NCBI GenBank assembly: GCA_944386325.1
Contig: CALXAP010000011.1
Span: forward strand, 1 to 59,643
Origin: an uncultured Clostridia bacterium
GTDB taxonomy: Bacteria > Bacillota > Clostridia > TANB77 > CAG-508
Direction of reading: 5' to 3'
DNA length: 59,643 nucleotides
Shown here: piece after piece, positions 7,724 through 16,423 of the stretch
Layout of the letters: every line of letters begins with the position of its first letter
Position numbering within the stretch: position 1 is the first letter of the stretch
Notes under the pieces: generated by a model
What the model was told of the DNA's origin: nothing
The model's input: the letters and a program-made list of their open reading frames with translations, nothing else
The model's database searches: none
Program-made: the position numbers and the translations under genes

Positions 7724-8737
7724 ATGAATTGGTATTTACAAAATGGGAAGGAATCAGATGTTGTAATTTCAAGTAGAATAAGACTTGCTAGAAATTTAAA
7801 AAATACGAATTTTGTTAATAATTCTAAAAAAGAAGGCTTAGAAAAAATATTAAAAAACATCGAAAATATTACAGAAAATATCGGTTACAATTTAAAATTT
7901 ATTAGATTAAAAGATATTGATGATTTAACAAAAATGTGCCTTATAGAAAAACATATAATAAGTCCAGATTTTGCATTAAATAATATAGATGTTGGGGCGA
8001 TATTGATAAATGAAGATGAAAATATATGTATAATGATTAATGAAGAAGATCATATAAGAATTCAAGTATTTTCTTCAGGATTAGATTTAGAACATCTTTT
8101 AGATTTAATAAATGAAATTGATCTTGCAATGTCTAGTTTTGTGCCATATGCTTTTAGTGAGAAATATGGATATTTAACAGCATGCCCAACTAATGTAGGT
8201 ACAGGTTTAAGAGCATCTGTTATGGTTCATTTACCCGGACTTACACAATCTGGAAATGTTAACAAAGTTTTAGAAATTGTAAATAATTTTGGTATGAATA
8301 TAAGGGGAATATATGGAGAAGGTACAGATACAAAAGGAGATTTATATCAAATTTCTAATAAACAATCTATAGGAATACATGAAAAAGAAATAATTAATAA
8401 TATGAAAGTTATTGTCGAAAAAATAATAGAGCAAGAAAGAACTGCAAGGAAAATGCTTGCAAAAAATTCAATAAACTTAGAAGATAAAGTTTATAGAGCA
8501 TATGGAATATTACTAAATTGTAGAAAAATTTCTTCAGAAGAATGTGAAAAATTATTATCATATGTTAAATTAGGTACAGATTTGGGTATAATTAAAGAAC
8601 TAAATGATTTAAAAGTTAAAAAATTAGAACTATATACAAAGCCAGCAAATTTGCAAAGATATACAAATAAAATTTTAGATGGTTTTGATAGAGATATACA
8701 AAGAGCTGAAGTTATAAAAAACATTATAAATAATTAA
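7724..8737 (+). CDS. mcsB: Protein-arginine kinase McsB
   Basis: A 337-residue phosphagen-kinase-fold enzyme that phosphorylates arginine on CtsR and on proteins destined for ClpC-ClpP. Diagnostic segments are SSRIRLARNL (about 17-26), the ATP-binding CPTNVGTGLRASVMVHLPGL stretch near residues 152-171 and the GEGTDTKGDLYQISNKQS segment near 195-215. Length is close to the usual 340-360. GGAGG precedes the ATG. The arrangement with mcsA and clpC shows a complete arginine-phosphorylation quality-control pathway; the cognate ClpP is outside the window. Confidence 0.95.
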   Translation: MNWYLQNGKESDVVISSRIRLARNLKNTNFVNNSKKEGLEKILKNIENITENIGYNLKFIRLKDIDDLTKMCLIEKHIISPDFALNNIDVGAILINEDENICIMINEEDHIRIQVFSSGLDLEHLLDLINEIDLAMSSFVPYAFSEKYGYLTACPTNVGTGLRASVMVHLPGLTQSGNVNKVLEIVNNFGMNIRGIYGEGTDTKGDLYQISNKQSIGIHEKEIINNMKVIVEKIIEQERTARKMLAKNSINLEDKVYRAYGILLNCRKISSEECEKLLSYVKLGTDLGIIKELNDLKVKKLELYTKPANLQRYTNKILDGFDRDIQRAEVIKNIINN

Positions 8738-8749
8738 GGAGGGATTGTT

Positions 8750-11203
8750 ATGATGTATAAATTTACAAATAGTGCTAATTCTGCAATAGAATATGCAAAT
8801 GAAATTGCTATGGAATTGGGACATAATTATGTTGGAACAGAACATTTATTATATGGTTTGACTAAAGAAGAAAATAGTATAGCAAGTCAAGTACTTGCAA
8901 ATCAAAATATATATGCAGAAGATATTTTAGCTAAGATAGAAGAATTAGTAGGAAAACAAGAAAATATAATTACTAGTACAATAGGTTTTACACCTAGAAC
9001 AAAAAGGGTATTAGAAAGAGCTTTTGCAGAAGCAAGAAGATTAGGTTCAGAAGAAATAGGAACAGAACATATTTTAATAGGAATAATGAAAGAAGCTGAA
9101 AGTATAGCTGTAAGAATACTATTAGATTTAAATTTAGACCCACAAAGATTATATAATGAAATTGTTAGTATAATAAATAATTTCGAAGATAATGTAAGTG
9201 GTGGATTTAACAAAAGAAGTAATACCAAAGATAGTTTTAATCAAACTCCAACTCTTAATCAATTTGGAAATGATTTAACACGAATTGCAAGGGAAGGTAA
9301 GTTAGATCCTGTTATTGGTAGAAAAAAAGAAACAGAAAGAGTTATACAAATATTATCAAGAAGAACAAAAAATAATCCTTGTTTAATTGGTGAACCAGGA
9401 GTTGGAAAAACTGCTGTAGTTGAGGGGTTAGCAGAAAAAATTGTTGATGGAGATGTTCCAGAGATATTAAAAAATAAAAGAGTTGTGAGTATAGATATTT
9501 CTTCAATGGTTGCTGGAGCAAAATATAGAGGAGATTTTGAAGAAAGAATAAAAAAATCACTAAATGAAGTAAAAAAGGCAGGAGATGTTATTTTATTTAT
9601 AGATGAAATTCATACTATAGTTGGAGCAGGTTCTGCAGAAGGAGCAATTGATGCAGCAAATATTTTAAAACCTTTATTAGCAAGAGGAGAAATTCAAGTA
9701 ATAGGTGCTACGACATTAAATGAATATAGAAAGTATATAGAAAAAGATGCAGCATTGGAAAGAAGATTTCAACCTATTATGGTTGATGAACCATCTAAAG
9801 AAGATACTGTACTTATATTAAAAGGAATTAGAGATAAATATGAAGCTCATCATAATGTAAAAATAACTGATGAAGCAATAGATGCTGCTGTTAATTTATC
9901 TATAAGATATTTAAATGATAGATTTTTACCAGATAAAGCAATAGATGTAATAGATGAAGCATCTTCTAGAGCAAGATTATTAACATATGTAGAACCAGAT
10001 AAGATAAAAGAAATGGAAGATAAAATAAAAGAAATAGAAAAACAAAAAGAAGAAGCTATTACAAAACAGAATTTTGAGAAAGCAGCTTCATTAAGAGATA
10101 ATGAACATGAATTAAAAGAACAATTAGAAAAAGAAAAACAAAAATGGAGAAATAAGAATTCTAAGAAATTAGTAAATATAAAAGAAGAAGATATAGCTAA
10201 GGTGATTTCTAATTGGACTGGAGTTCCTACATCTAAGATAACTGAGGGTGAAAATGAAAGACTTAAAAATTTGGAGAAAATATTACACCAAAGGGTTATT
10301 GGGCAAGAAGAAGCAGTTAGTGCTGTAGCAAAAGCTATAAGAAGAGGCAGGGTAGGATTAAAGAATCCTAAAAAACCTATAGGTTCATTCTTATTTTTAG
10401 GTCCAACAGGTGTTGGAAAAACTGAGTTATCAAAAGCATTAGCAGAAGCATTATTTGGAAATGAAGATGCTATGATTCGTGTTGATATGTCTGAATTTAT
10501 GGAAGGTCATTCAGTATCTAAAATGATTGGTTCTCCTCCAGGATATGTTGGATATGATGAAGCGGGAGGATTAACTGAAAAAGTTAGAAGAAAACCTTAT
10601 TCAGTAATATTATTTGATGAAATAGAAAAAGCACATCCAGATGTTATGAATATATTATTACAAATATTAGATGATGGTAGATTAACAGATGCAACAGGAA
10701 GAACAATTGATTTTAAAAATTGTGTAATTATTATGACATCTAATGTAGGAGCTAGGTTTATAGCAGAAAATAAATCTTTAGGGTTTAAAATAGAAAAAGA
10801 AAAACAAGAAGAACAAATTAATAAATATGAAGAAATAAAAAAAGAAGTCATGAGCGAACTAAGAAAGCAATTTAAACCAGAGTTTTTAAATCGTATTGAT
10901 GAAATAATAGTGTTCCATAAATTAACTGATGAAGATATTAGTAAAATAATTGATATAATGTTAAAAGAAGTAAAAGAAAGATTAAGTGAAAAGAAAATAG
11001 AATTATCAATAGATAATTCCGCAAAAGAATTAATTGCAAAAAATGGAACAGATAGTAGTTATGGAGCAAGACCTTTAAGAAGGGCGATACAAAATATGCT
11101 AGAAGATCAATTAGCAGAAGATATATTAGATGGAAAACTAAAAGATGGAGTTAAAGCAAAAGCTATTGCGAAAAATGATAAAATTGAAATAGAGGTTAAA
11201 TAG
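8750..11203 (+). CDS. clpC: ATP-dependent Clp protease ATP-binding subunit ClpC
   Basis: An 817-residue Hsp100 unfoldase. Order: N-domain with two repeats (residues about 1-145), first AAA+ domain with Walker A GEPGVGKT at 214-221, middle coiled-coil domain with a UVR-like stretch (QNFEKAASLRDNEHELKEQL), second AAA+ domain with Walker A GPTGVGKT near 551-558, and a C-terminal Clp_N-independent small domain. The middle domain is the docking site for adaptors such as MecA and McsB. Two ATGs are adjacent at 8750 and 8753; AAGGAGGG is upstream. Last gene of the CtsR-controlled operon, closed by a terminator; radA and disA, next in Bacillus, are about 33 kb away here. Confidence 0.96.
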   Translation: MMYKFTNSANSAIEYANEIAMELGHNYVGTEHLLYGLTKEENSIASQVLANQNIYAEDILAKIEELVGKQENIITSTIGFTPRTKRVLERAFAEARRLGSEEIGTEHILIGIMKEAESIAVRILLDLNLDPQRLYNEIVSIINNFEDNVSGGFNKRSNTKDSFNQTPTLNQFGNDLTRIAREGKLDPVIGRKKETERVIQILSRRTKNNPCLIGEPGVGKTAVVEGLAEKIVDGDVPEILKNKRVVSIDISSMVAGAKYRGDFEERIKKSLNEVKKAGDVILFIDEIHTIVGAGSAEGAIDAANILKPLLARGEIQVIGATTLNEYRKYIEKDAALERRFQPIMVDEPSKEDTVLILKGIRDKYEAHHNVKITDEAIDAAVNLSIRYLNDRFLPDKAIDVIDEASSRARLLTYVEPDKIKEMEDKIKEIEKQKEEAITKQNFEKAASLRDNEHELKEQLEKEKQKWRNKNSKKLVNIKEEDIAKVISNWTGVPTSKITEGENERLKNLEKILHQRVIGQEEAVSAVAKAIRRGRVGLKNPKKPIGSFLFLGPTGVGKTELSKALAEALFGNEDAMIRVDMSEFMEGHSVSKMIGSPPGYVGYDEAGGLTEKVRRKPYSVILFDEIEKAHPDVMNILLQILDDGRLTDATGRTIDFKNCVIIMTSNVGARFIAENKSLGFKIEKEKQEEQINKYEEIKKEVMSELRKQFKPEFLNRIDEIIVFHKLTDEDISKIIDIMLKEVKERLSEKKIELSIDNSAKELIAKNGTDSSYGARPLRRAIQNMLEDQLAEDILDGKLKDGVKAKAIAKNDKIEIEVK

Positions 11204-11209
11204 TGTAAG

Positions 11210-11250
11210 AAACTACTAATAGATAATTTTTATCAATTAGTAGTTTTTTT
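11210..11250 (+). terminator. Rho-independent terminator of the ctsR operon
   Basis: AAACTACTAAT (11210-11220) pairs with ATTAGTAGTTT (11236-11246) and is followed by a run of T to 11250. Confidence 0.88.
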
Positions 11251-11283
11251 ATATAATAGGAAAGTATAACTTTCCTATTATAT
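11251..11283. repeat. Perfect 15-bp inverted repeat directly after the terminator
   Basis: ATATAATAGGAAAGT, loop ATA, ACTTTCCTATTATAT. No T run follows, so it is not a standard terminator; it may be part of the repeat-rich spacer that runs to the pyrH gene. Confidence 0.65.
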
Positions 11284-11347
11284 AAAAAGCTACAATCGCT
11301 AGCCCTTTGAGATTTTCTCCTTACAGTCGAAAACTCAAATCGGGCGA

Positions 11348-11387
11348 GAACAAATTAAAGAAAATCGAAGATTTTCTTATTTGTTCT
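11348..11387. repeat. Hairpin repeat with an inverted copy near the window end
   Basis: AGAACAAAT...AAGAAAATC pairs with GATTTTCTT...ATTTGTTCT around a GAA loop. The 24 bases 11351-11374 are the exact reverse complement of 59543-59566. The 11284-11750 spacer holds this hairpin, two other dispersed repeats listed separately, and no gene that I can support. Confidence 0.65.
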
Positions 11388-11407
11388 GGTTTATATAATT
11401 TGAAATA

Positions 11408-11453
11408 ATAATATTTCATAAATTTTTCGGCTCAATACGATATTTAAGAATTT
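11408..11453. repeat. 46-bp dispersed repeat, identical to 59598-59643
   Basis: All 46 bases (core TTTTTCGGCTCAATACGAT) are identical to the last 46 bases of the window, so the far copy is cut by the window edge and the true repeat may be longer. Both copies are intergenic and both have the hairpin sequence shared with 11351-11374 close by, in opposite orientation. Confidence 0.8.
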
Positions 11454-11558
11454 GTAAAATGATTTAATTGTATAGTTGGGACATACCCCATTTGGTGGAT
11501 TTTATTTTCACCCCCACCCTTAGGTTTTTTATTCTTTTTATAAAATAATAAAATAGTT

Positions 11559-11614
11559 GTAGGGGAAAGCAGTGTTCGCCCAGCTCCACAAAGTTATTTC
11601 TCAAAAAAATTGAA
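11559..11614. repeat. REP-like repeat, GTAGGGG...GTTCGCCC family
   Basis: A degenerate copy of a dispersed intergenic element: GTAGGGGAAAGCAGTGTTCG then CCCAGCTCCACAAAG and TTATTTCTCAAAAAAA. Related copies lie at 18378, 27972, 46660 (truncated), 51359 and, inverted, 52202. Confidence 0.7.
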
Positions 11615-11758
11615 TATATAATTATATATGCAGTGAATTTCAACAGGTGAATTATAACAATAATTTAGCAAAAAATTAAGATTTTATTAAAAAATATTTC
11701 CCAAATTCTAAATTATATGATAGAATAATATTCAATATAAAATATAAGGAGAGTGTTG

Positions 11759-12472
11759 TTGTTGCAAAGTGAAATTGCATATAAACGTGTTTTATTAAAA
11801 TTAAGTGGAGAAGCTTTATCTGGAAATAACAAAAATGGCATAGATGCAGAAATATTAGGTAGGATTTGTGATCAGATTAAAATAATTCATGAAATGGGAG
11901 TACAAGTTATTATTGTTGTTGGAGGTGGAAATTTTTGGAGGGGAAATTTTAGTAGCGAAATAGAAAGAACAACATCTGATTATATGGGGATGTTGGCTAC
12001 AGCCATAAATTCATTGGCTATACAGTCTGCTTTGGAAGCTAGAGATATAGAAACTAGAGTTCAAACTGCTATAGAAATGCGAGAAATTGCAGAACCTTAT
12101 ATAAAAAGAAGAGCTATGCAGCACCTTATAAAAAACAGAATTGTTATATTTGGGTGTGGAACAGGTAATCCTTTCTTTTCTACAGATACAGCAGCAGCGC
12201 TACGAGCAGCAGAAACAGATGCAGATGTTATATTATTTGCTAAAACTATTGATGGAGTATATTCAGACGATCCTAAAAAAAATAAGAATGCAGTAAAATA
12301 TGATAAAATTTCTTATTTAGATATAATAAACAAAGAACTAAAGATAATAGACTCAACAGCAACATCTTTATGTATGGATAATAAAATACCTTTAATAATA
12401 TTTGGAATTGATAGACCTGAAAATATAGTTGATATTATTAAAGGAAAAAATATTGGTACAATAGTAGAATGA
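11759..12472 (+). CDS. pyrH: UMP kinase
   Basis: A 237-residue amino-acid-kinase-fold enzyme that converts UMP to UDP, feeding RNA, DNA and wall-precursor synthesis. Seen: [10 protein letters not shown] near the N-terminus, [10 protein letters not shown], the [19 protein letters not shown] nucleotide loop and the [12 protein letters not shown]-terminal end. Four adjacent candidate starts exist (GTG 11753, TTG 11756, 11759, 11762); AAGGAG at 11746-11751 best fits TTG 11759 or 11762. It is first of a run pyrH-frr-uppS-cdsA-rseP, and stops at TGA. The usual upstream rpsB-tsf are absent; a repeat-filled spacer precedes it. Confidence 0.94.
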   Translation: MLQSEIAYKRVLLKLSGEALSGNNKNGIDAEILGRICDQIKIIHEMGVQVIIVVGGGNFWRGNFSSEIERTTSDYMGMLATAINSLAIQSALEARDIETRVQTAIEMREIAEPYIKRRAMQHLIKNRIVIFGCGTGNPFFSTDTAAALRAAETDADVILFAKTIDGVYSDDPKKNKNAVKYDKISYLDIINKELKIIDSTATSLCMDNKIPLIIFGIDRPENIVDIIKGKNIGTIVE

Positions 12473-12545
12473 TTAAATATTAATTAAATCAAGAATTAAA
12501 AAATAATAATCATAAGTTTTAATAAAAATTAAATGGAGGTTTTTT

Positions 12546-13094
12546 ATGGAATATAATCATATAGAAGAAAAAATGAATAAAACAATTAGTGTTTTTGAAG
12601 AAAATTTAGCAGAGGTAAGAGCTGGTAGAGCTAATCCAGCAATTTTAAATAAAGTTAAAGTAAACTATTATGGAGTGCCAACACCAATAAATCAAGTTGC
12701 AGGTATTTCTATACCTGAAGCTAGATTAATAGTTATTCAACCTTGGGATATAAGCATCTTAAAAGAAATAGAAAAAGAAATATTAAAAGCAGATATAGGA
12801 ATAAATCCAAATAATGATGGGAAAGTTATCAGATTAGCATTTCCAGAATTAACAGAAGAAAGAAGAAAAGAATTAGTAAAAGATATTAAGAAAATATCAG
12901 AAGAAGCAAAAGTTTCTATTAGAGCTATAAGAAGAGAAGGAATAGATGAATTTAAGAAAAAAGAAAAAGATTCTGAAATTACAGAAGATGATTTAAAAAA
13001 GGCAGAAGATGATATACAAAAACTAACAGATGGAAAGATTGAACAAATAGATAAAATATTAGAAAATAAAGAAAAAGAGATTATGTCAGTATAA
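12546..13094 (+). CDS. frr: Ribosome-recycling factor
   Basis: A 182-residue factor that, with EF-G, splits post-termination ribosomes. The signature RAGRANPAILNKVKVNYYG is at residues about 26-44, followed by PTPINQVAGISIPEAR, and the C-terminal helices are rich in Lys/Glu as expected. Family length is about 185. Ribosome site GGAGG lies upstream of the ATG. It follows pyrH by 73 bases, the conserved order in Firmicutes. Confidence 0.95.
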   Translation: MEYNHIEEKMNKTISVFEENLAEVRAGRANPAILNKVKVNYYGVPTPINQVAGISIPEARLIVIQPWDISILKEIEKEILKADIGINPNNDGKVIRLAFPELTEERRKELVKDIKKISEEAKVSIRAIRREGIDEFKKKEKDSEITEDDLKKAEDDIQKLTDGKIEQIDKILENKEKEIMSV

Positions 13095-13122
13095 ATAGCA
13101 TTAATAGAAATGAGAGGTTTAT

Positions 13123-13845
13123 ATGAAAGAAATAATAGTAGATTATAACAATCTTCCAAAGCATATTGCTATAATAATGGATGGAAATAGAAGATGGGCA
13201 AAAGAGAAAGGAAAAGATGCAAAATTTGGTCACAAAAATGGTGCTGATAATTTAGATAAATTAGCTCATTTTGCTAATGATATAGGTTTAAAGTATATGA
13301 CTGTTTATGCATTTTCCACAGAAAATTGGAAAAGAGCAGAAGAAGAAGTAGGTGCATTAATGGTTATATTGGGAAATTATTTAGATTATTTTAGCGATAA
13401 AGCAGAAACTGAAAATATTAAAATAAATATATTAGGGGATATAAATAGAGTTGATAAAAAATTACAAAAGAAAATATTAGATGCTGTAGAAAAAACTAAA
13501 AATAATACAGGTCTTGTATTAAATATAGCATTTAATTATGGTGGAAGAAACGAATTAGTATATGCATTGAAAAATATAGTAAAATCAATAGAAAACAAAG
13601 ATATAGACATAGATGATATAGATGAAAATTTAATTTCAAAAAATTTATATACTAAAGAGCAGCCAGATCCAGACTTAGTAATAAGAACAGGAGGAGAATT
13701 AAGAATTAGTAATTTCTTACCTTGGCAATCTGTATATTCTGAATTATATTTTACAAATAAATATTGGCCAGATTTCAAAAATGATGATTTATTAGAAGCA
13801 ATAGCTGAATATCAAAAAAGAAATAGGAGATTTGGTGCTAATTAA
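13123..13845 (+). CDS. uppS: Isoprenyl transferase (undecaprenyl diphosphate synthase)
   Basis: A 240-residue cis-prenyltransferase making the C55 lipid carrier for peptidoglycan and other wall polymers. Seen: IAIIMDGNRRWA with the catalytic Asp near residue 18, the VYAFSTENWKR motif, and the C-terminal RTGGELRISNFLPWQ and SELYFT motifs. Family length is about 240-250. It is followed 20 bases later by cdsA, as in most Firmicutes. Confidence 0.95.
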   Translation: MKEIIVDYNNLPKHIAIIMDGNRRWAKEKGKDAKFGHKNGADNLDKLAHFANDIGLKYMTVYAFSTENWKRAEEEVGALMVILGNYLDYFSDKAETENIKINILGDINRVDKKLQKKILDAVEKTKNNTGLVLNIAFNYGGRNELVYALKNIVKSIENKDIDIDDIDENLISKNLYTKEQPDPDLVIRTGGELRISNFLPWQSVYSELYFTNKYWPDFKNDDLLEAIAEYQKRNRRFGAN

Positions 13846-13865
13846 AAAGTTGGAGGGAATAGGTT

Positions 13866-14660
13866 GTGAATATTAAAAGATGGACTTCAGCACTTTTGGG
13901 TTTTCCTTTGATAGCTGCTGTATTAATATTTGGAAATACTATTGTAGTTGATATTGCTTTGGCTATATTTGCTTTTATTGCTTTAAATGAATATTTTAAT
14001 TGTATAAAAGAAAAAGCAAAACCTATATATGAAATTGGTTATGCATCTACTATTTTAATTGCATTAGTACATGTTATAAAACCAGAAGTCTGGATAATGA
14101 TTATACCAATAATATTATTTGCTTTATTCTTAAAAGTTATAGTAACAAATATGAGGGTTAATATTAGCGATGTAGCTTTTACACTTTTAGGAATAATATA
14201 TATTGTTGGTTCAATGATTTTTATATCTATTGTAAATGGTTGTGAACATGGAAAACTATTAATTTGGTACATATTTTTTGCTTCTTGGGGTACTGATATA
14301 TTTGCATATTTAGTAGGAAAAACAATAGGAAAACATAAATTTACTAAAATAAGTCCTAAAAAAAGTATCGAAGGTTGTATAGGTGGAATTATAGGGGCTA
14401 TAATATTTATGGTTCTATATACAATTTTTATTAATAATAATTATAATATGAATATATCATATGTATATATAGTTATAGTATCTATAGTATTAAGTGTAAT
14501 TGGACAAATAGGAGATTTAGCAGCATCAACAATAAAGAGGTTTGGCGGTGTAAAAGATTTTAGTAATTTAATACCAGGACATGGTGGAATATTAGATAGA
14601 ATGGATAGTGTTATTTTAGTAGCACCATTTGTATATTTATTTTTAGTTATTTTAATTTAA
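13866..14660 (+). CDS. cdsA: Phosphatidate cytidylyltransferase
   Basis: A 264-residue integral membrane enzyme that makes CDP-diacylglycerol, the branch point for phospholipid synthesis. It has about seven or eight hydrophobic segments and the family signature near the C-terminus: STIKRFGGVKDFSNLIPGHG then GILDRMDS, with the metal-binding Asp residues present. GTG start with GGAGGG upstream. In most Firmicutes dxr follows; here the next gene is rseP. Confidence 0.94.
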   Translation: MNIKRWTSALLGFPLIAAVLIFGNTIVVDIALAIFAFIALNEYFNCIKEKAKPIYEIGYASTILIALVHVIKPEVWIMIIPIILFALFLKVIVTNMRVNISDVAFTLLGIIYIVGSMIFISIVNGCEHGKLLIWYIFFASWGTDIFAYLVGKTIGKHKFTKISPKKSIEGCIGGIIGAIIFMVLYTIFINNNYNMNISYVYIVIVSIVLSVIGQIGDLAASTIKRFGGVKDFSNLIPGHGGILDRMDSVILVAPFVYLFLVILI

Positions 14661-14675
14661 ATATGGAGGTATAAT

Positions 14676-15935
14676 TTGTTTGAAGTATTAATAACCGCAA
14701 TAAAATTTATATTTTTACTAGGTTTTTTGGTACTAATTCATGAAGGTGGACATTTTATAGTTGCTAAACTATGCAAAGTAAAAGTTCATGAGTTCGCAAT
14801 AGGTTTTGGACCAAATTTAATAAAGAAAAAAATTGGAGACACTGTATATGCTTTAAGAGCTATTCCTTTAGGTGGTTTTGTTAGAATGGAAGGTGAAGAA
14901 GAGTATTCAGATAATGAAGATTCTTTTAGTAAAAAAAGTATACCTAAGAGAATAGCTATTGTTGTGGCTGGAGGAGGAGTGAATATAGTTTTTGGACTTC
15001 TTGTATATTTTATTTTAGCAACTTCATCAGGAAATTATATATCAACTGTAGTTGAAAATGTTCTTCCAGAAGCTAATAATTCTCAAATACAAGCAGGAGA
15101 TAAAATTGTAAAAATAGATGATAAAACAATACATTTAAAATCTGATTTAGATGAGGCTTTAGCTAAATCAAATGGAGAGAGTGTAAATGTAGAAGTTGAA
15201 AGAAATGGAGAAATATTAAACATAGAAGTTCTACCAATAAGAGAGGATACTAAAAATACTGGAATATATTTTAGTGCTGTAGGAAGTGAATTAAATACAA
15301 AAATAGAAGCAGTTTATCCAGATAGCCCAGCAGAAAAAGCTGGAATAAAAAAAGATGATATTATAGTTAAAGTAAATGGAGAAAATGTTGAAAATGATCC
15401 ATATAAAGTTGTAAGTCTAACACAAGAAGCAGATAGTAATAATATAGTTTATACTATTAGAAGAGATAATAATGATGTTGATATAACTGTTAATGCAGAT
15501 ATAATTTCGCAATATTATTTAGGAGTTGAGTTATTAAAAGCAGACAATAGCTTATTAACAAATATGTCATATGGATTTTGGGATACAGTAGATTTTTCTG
15601 TTTCAATAATAGATAATTTAAAAATTTTATTTACAGGTAATGTATCTGTAGACCAACTTATGGGACCTATAGGAATATCTTCACTTGTAGCAGATACAAA
15701 TGGATTTTTAGATTTCATATATGTATTAGCATTAATATCATTAGCACTTGGTGTAACAAATCTATTACCTATTCCACCTCTTGATGGTTGGAAGGTAGTT
15801 GTATATTTAATAGAAGCTATAAGAAGAAAACCTATGAATGAAAGAATACAAATAAATATAGAATCTTTTGGATTTATTTTAATGATTTTATTATCATTAT
15901 ATGTAGCATATAATGATGTTCTAAGAATATTTTAA
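14676..15935 (+). CDS. rseP: Site-2 metalloprotease RseP/RasP family
   Basis: A 419-residue membrane-embedded M50 zinc protease that cleaves trans-membrane regulators such as anti-sigma factors. The zinc motif H22-E-G-G-H26 is in the first membrane segment; the third ligand is in LLPIPPLDGWK near residue 370. Two PDZ-like regions occupy roughly residues 120-290 (ENVLPEANNSQIQAGDKI and YPDSPAEKAGIKKDD). TTG start with GGAGGT ten bases upstream. Last gene of the pyrH-to-rseP run; a promoter for tRNA-Gly begins just after its stop. Confidence 0.95.
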   Translation: MFEVLITAIKFIFLLGFLVLIHEGGHFIVAKLCKVKVHEFAIGFGPNLIKKKIGDTVYALRAIPLGGFVRMEGEEEYSDNEDSFSKKSIPKRIAIVVAGGGVNIVFGLLVYFILATSSGNYISTVVENVLPEANNSQIQAGDKIVKIDDKTIHLKSDLDEALAKSNGESVNVEVERNGEILNIEVLPIREDTKNTGIYFSAVGSELNTKIEAVYPDSPAEKAGIKKDDIIVKVNGENVENDPYKVVSLTQEADSNNIVYTIRRDNNDVDITVNADIISQYYLGVELLKADNSLLTNMSYGFWDTVDFSVSIIDNLKILFTGNVSVDQLMGPIGISSLVADTNGFLDFIYVLALISLALGVTNLLPIPPLDGWKVVVYLIEAIRRKPMNERIQINIESFGFILMILLSLYVAYNDVLRIF

Positions 15936-15945
15936 AATATATCTA

Positions 15946-15974
15946 TTGTAATATTTTTGATAAAATATTATAAT
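15946..15974 (+). promoter_or_regulatory. Promoter of tRNA-Gly
   Basis: TTGTAA (15946-15951), 17 bases, TATAAT (15969-15974), placing the start about 6-8 bases before the mature tRNA. A palindrome AATATTTT-TGAT-AAAATATT overlaps it. Confidence 0.7.
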
Positions 15975-15986
15975 AGATATTGACAT

Positions 15987-16060
<74 letters not shown>

Positions 16061-16064
16061 AATG

Positions 16065-16084
16065 TGCGACTTTGACATGTCGCA
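16065..16084. repeat. Short hairpin after tRNA-Gly
   Basis: TGCGAC-TTTGACAT-GTCGCA. Lacks a T run; could be a processing or weak termination signal for the tRNA transcript. Confidence 0.5.
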
Positions 16085-16179
16085 GTGAAAAATGAATAGT
16101 GAATGGTTAATAGTGAATAGTTTTTAAATATGCGTAGATAGCACATTTGTACTATTCACTATTAATTTTCATTCTTCAC
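16085..16179. repeat. MITE-like inverted repeat built of GTGAATAGT units
   Basis: The left arm 16085-16121 (GTGAAAAATGAATAGTGAAT then GGTTAATAGTGAATAGT) pairs imperfectly with the right arm 16151-16179 (ACTATTCACTATTAATTTTC then ATTCTTCAC). Repeated AATAGTGAAT units give the arms internal direct repeats. No ORF. It adjoins a tRNA gene, a common landing place for mobile DNA. The rest of the spacer to 16360 shows no gene. Confidence 0.65.
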
Positions 16180-16364
16180 TAATTTAATTCTAAAATGTAT
16201 CATATAATAATGTCTTTATGTAATATTTTCTTAGTTTTCAGAACAGAATATAAGATTACATAAATATTCCTAAAAAAGTATATAAATGTATTGATTTATA
16301 CTAAATAAATTTTCAAATATATAAGTCGTTTTAACTATATTTTATTTATTCTATAATAAATTGC

Positions 16365-16393
16365 TTGACAACAACAAACAAATGTTTTATAAT
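16365..16393 (+). promoter_or_regulatory. Perfect consensus sigma-A promoter of the ORF6N gene
   Basis: TTGACA (16365-16370), 17 bases, TATAAT (16388-16393). The predicted 5' leader is only about 24 bases. Such a perfect match is unusual in this window. Confidence 0.85.
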
Positions 16394-16423
16394 ATTGCTA
16401 ATCAAATGCAATGATGTGAATCT

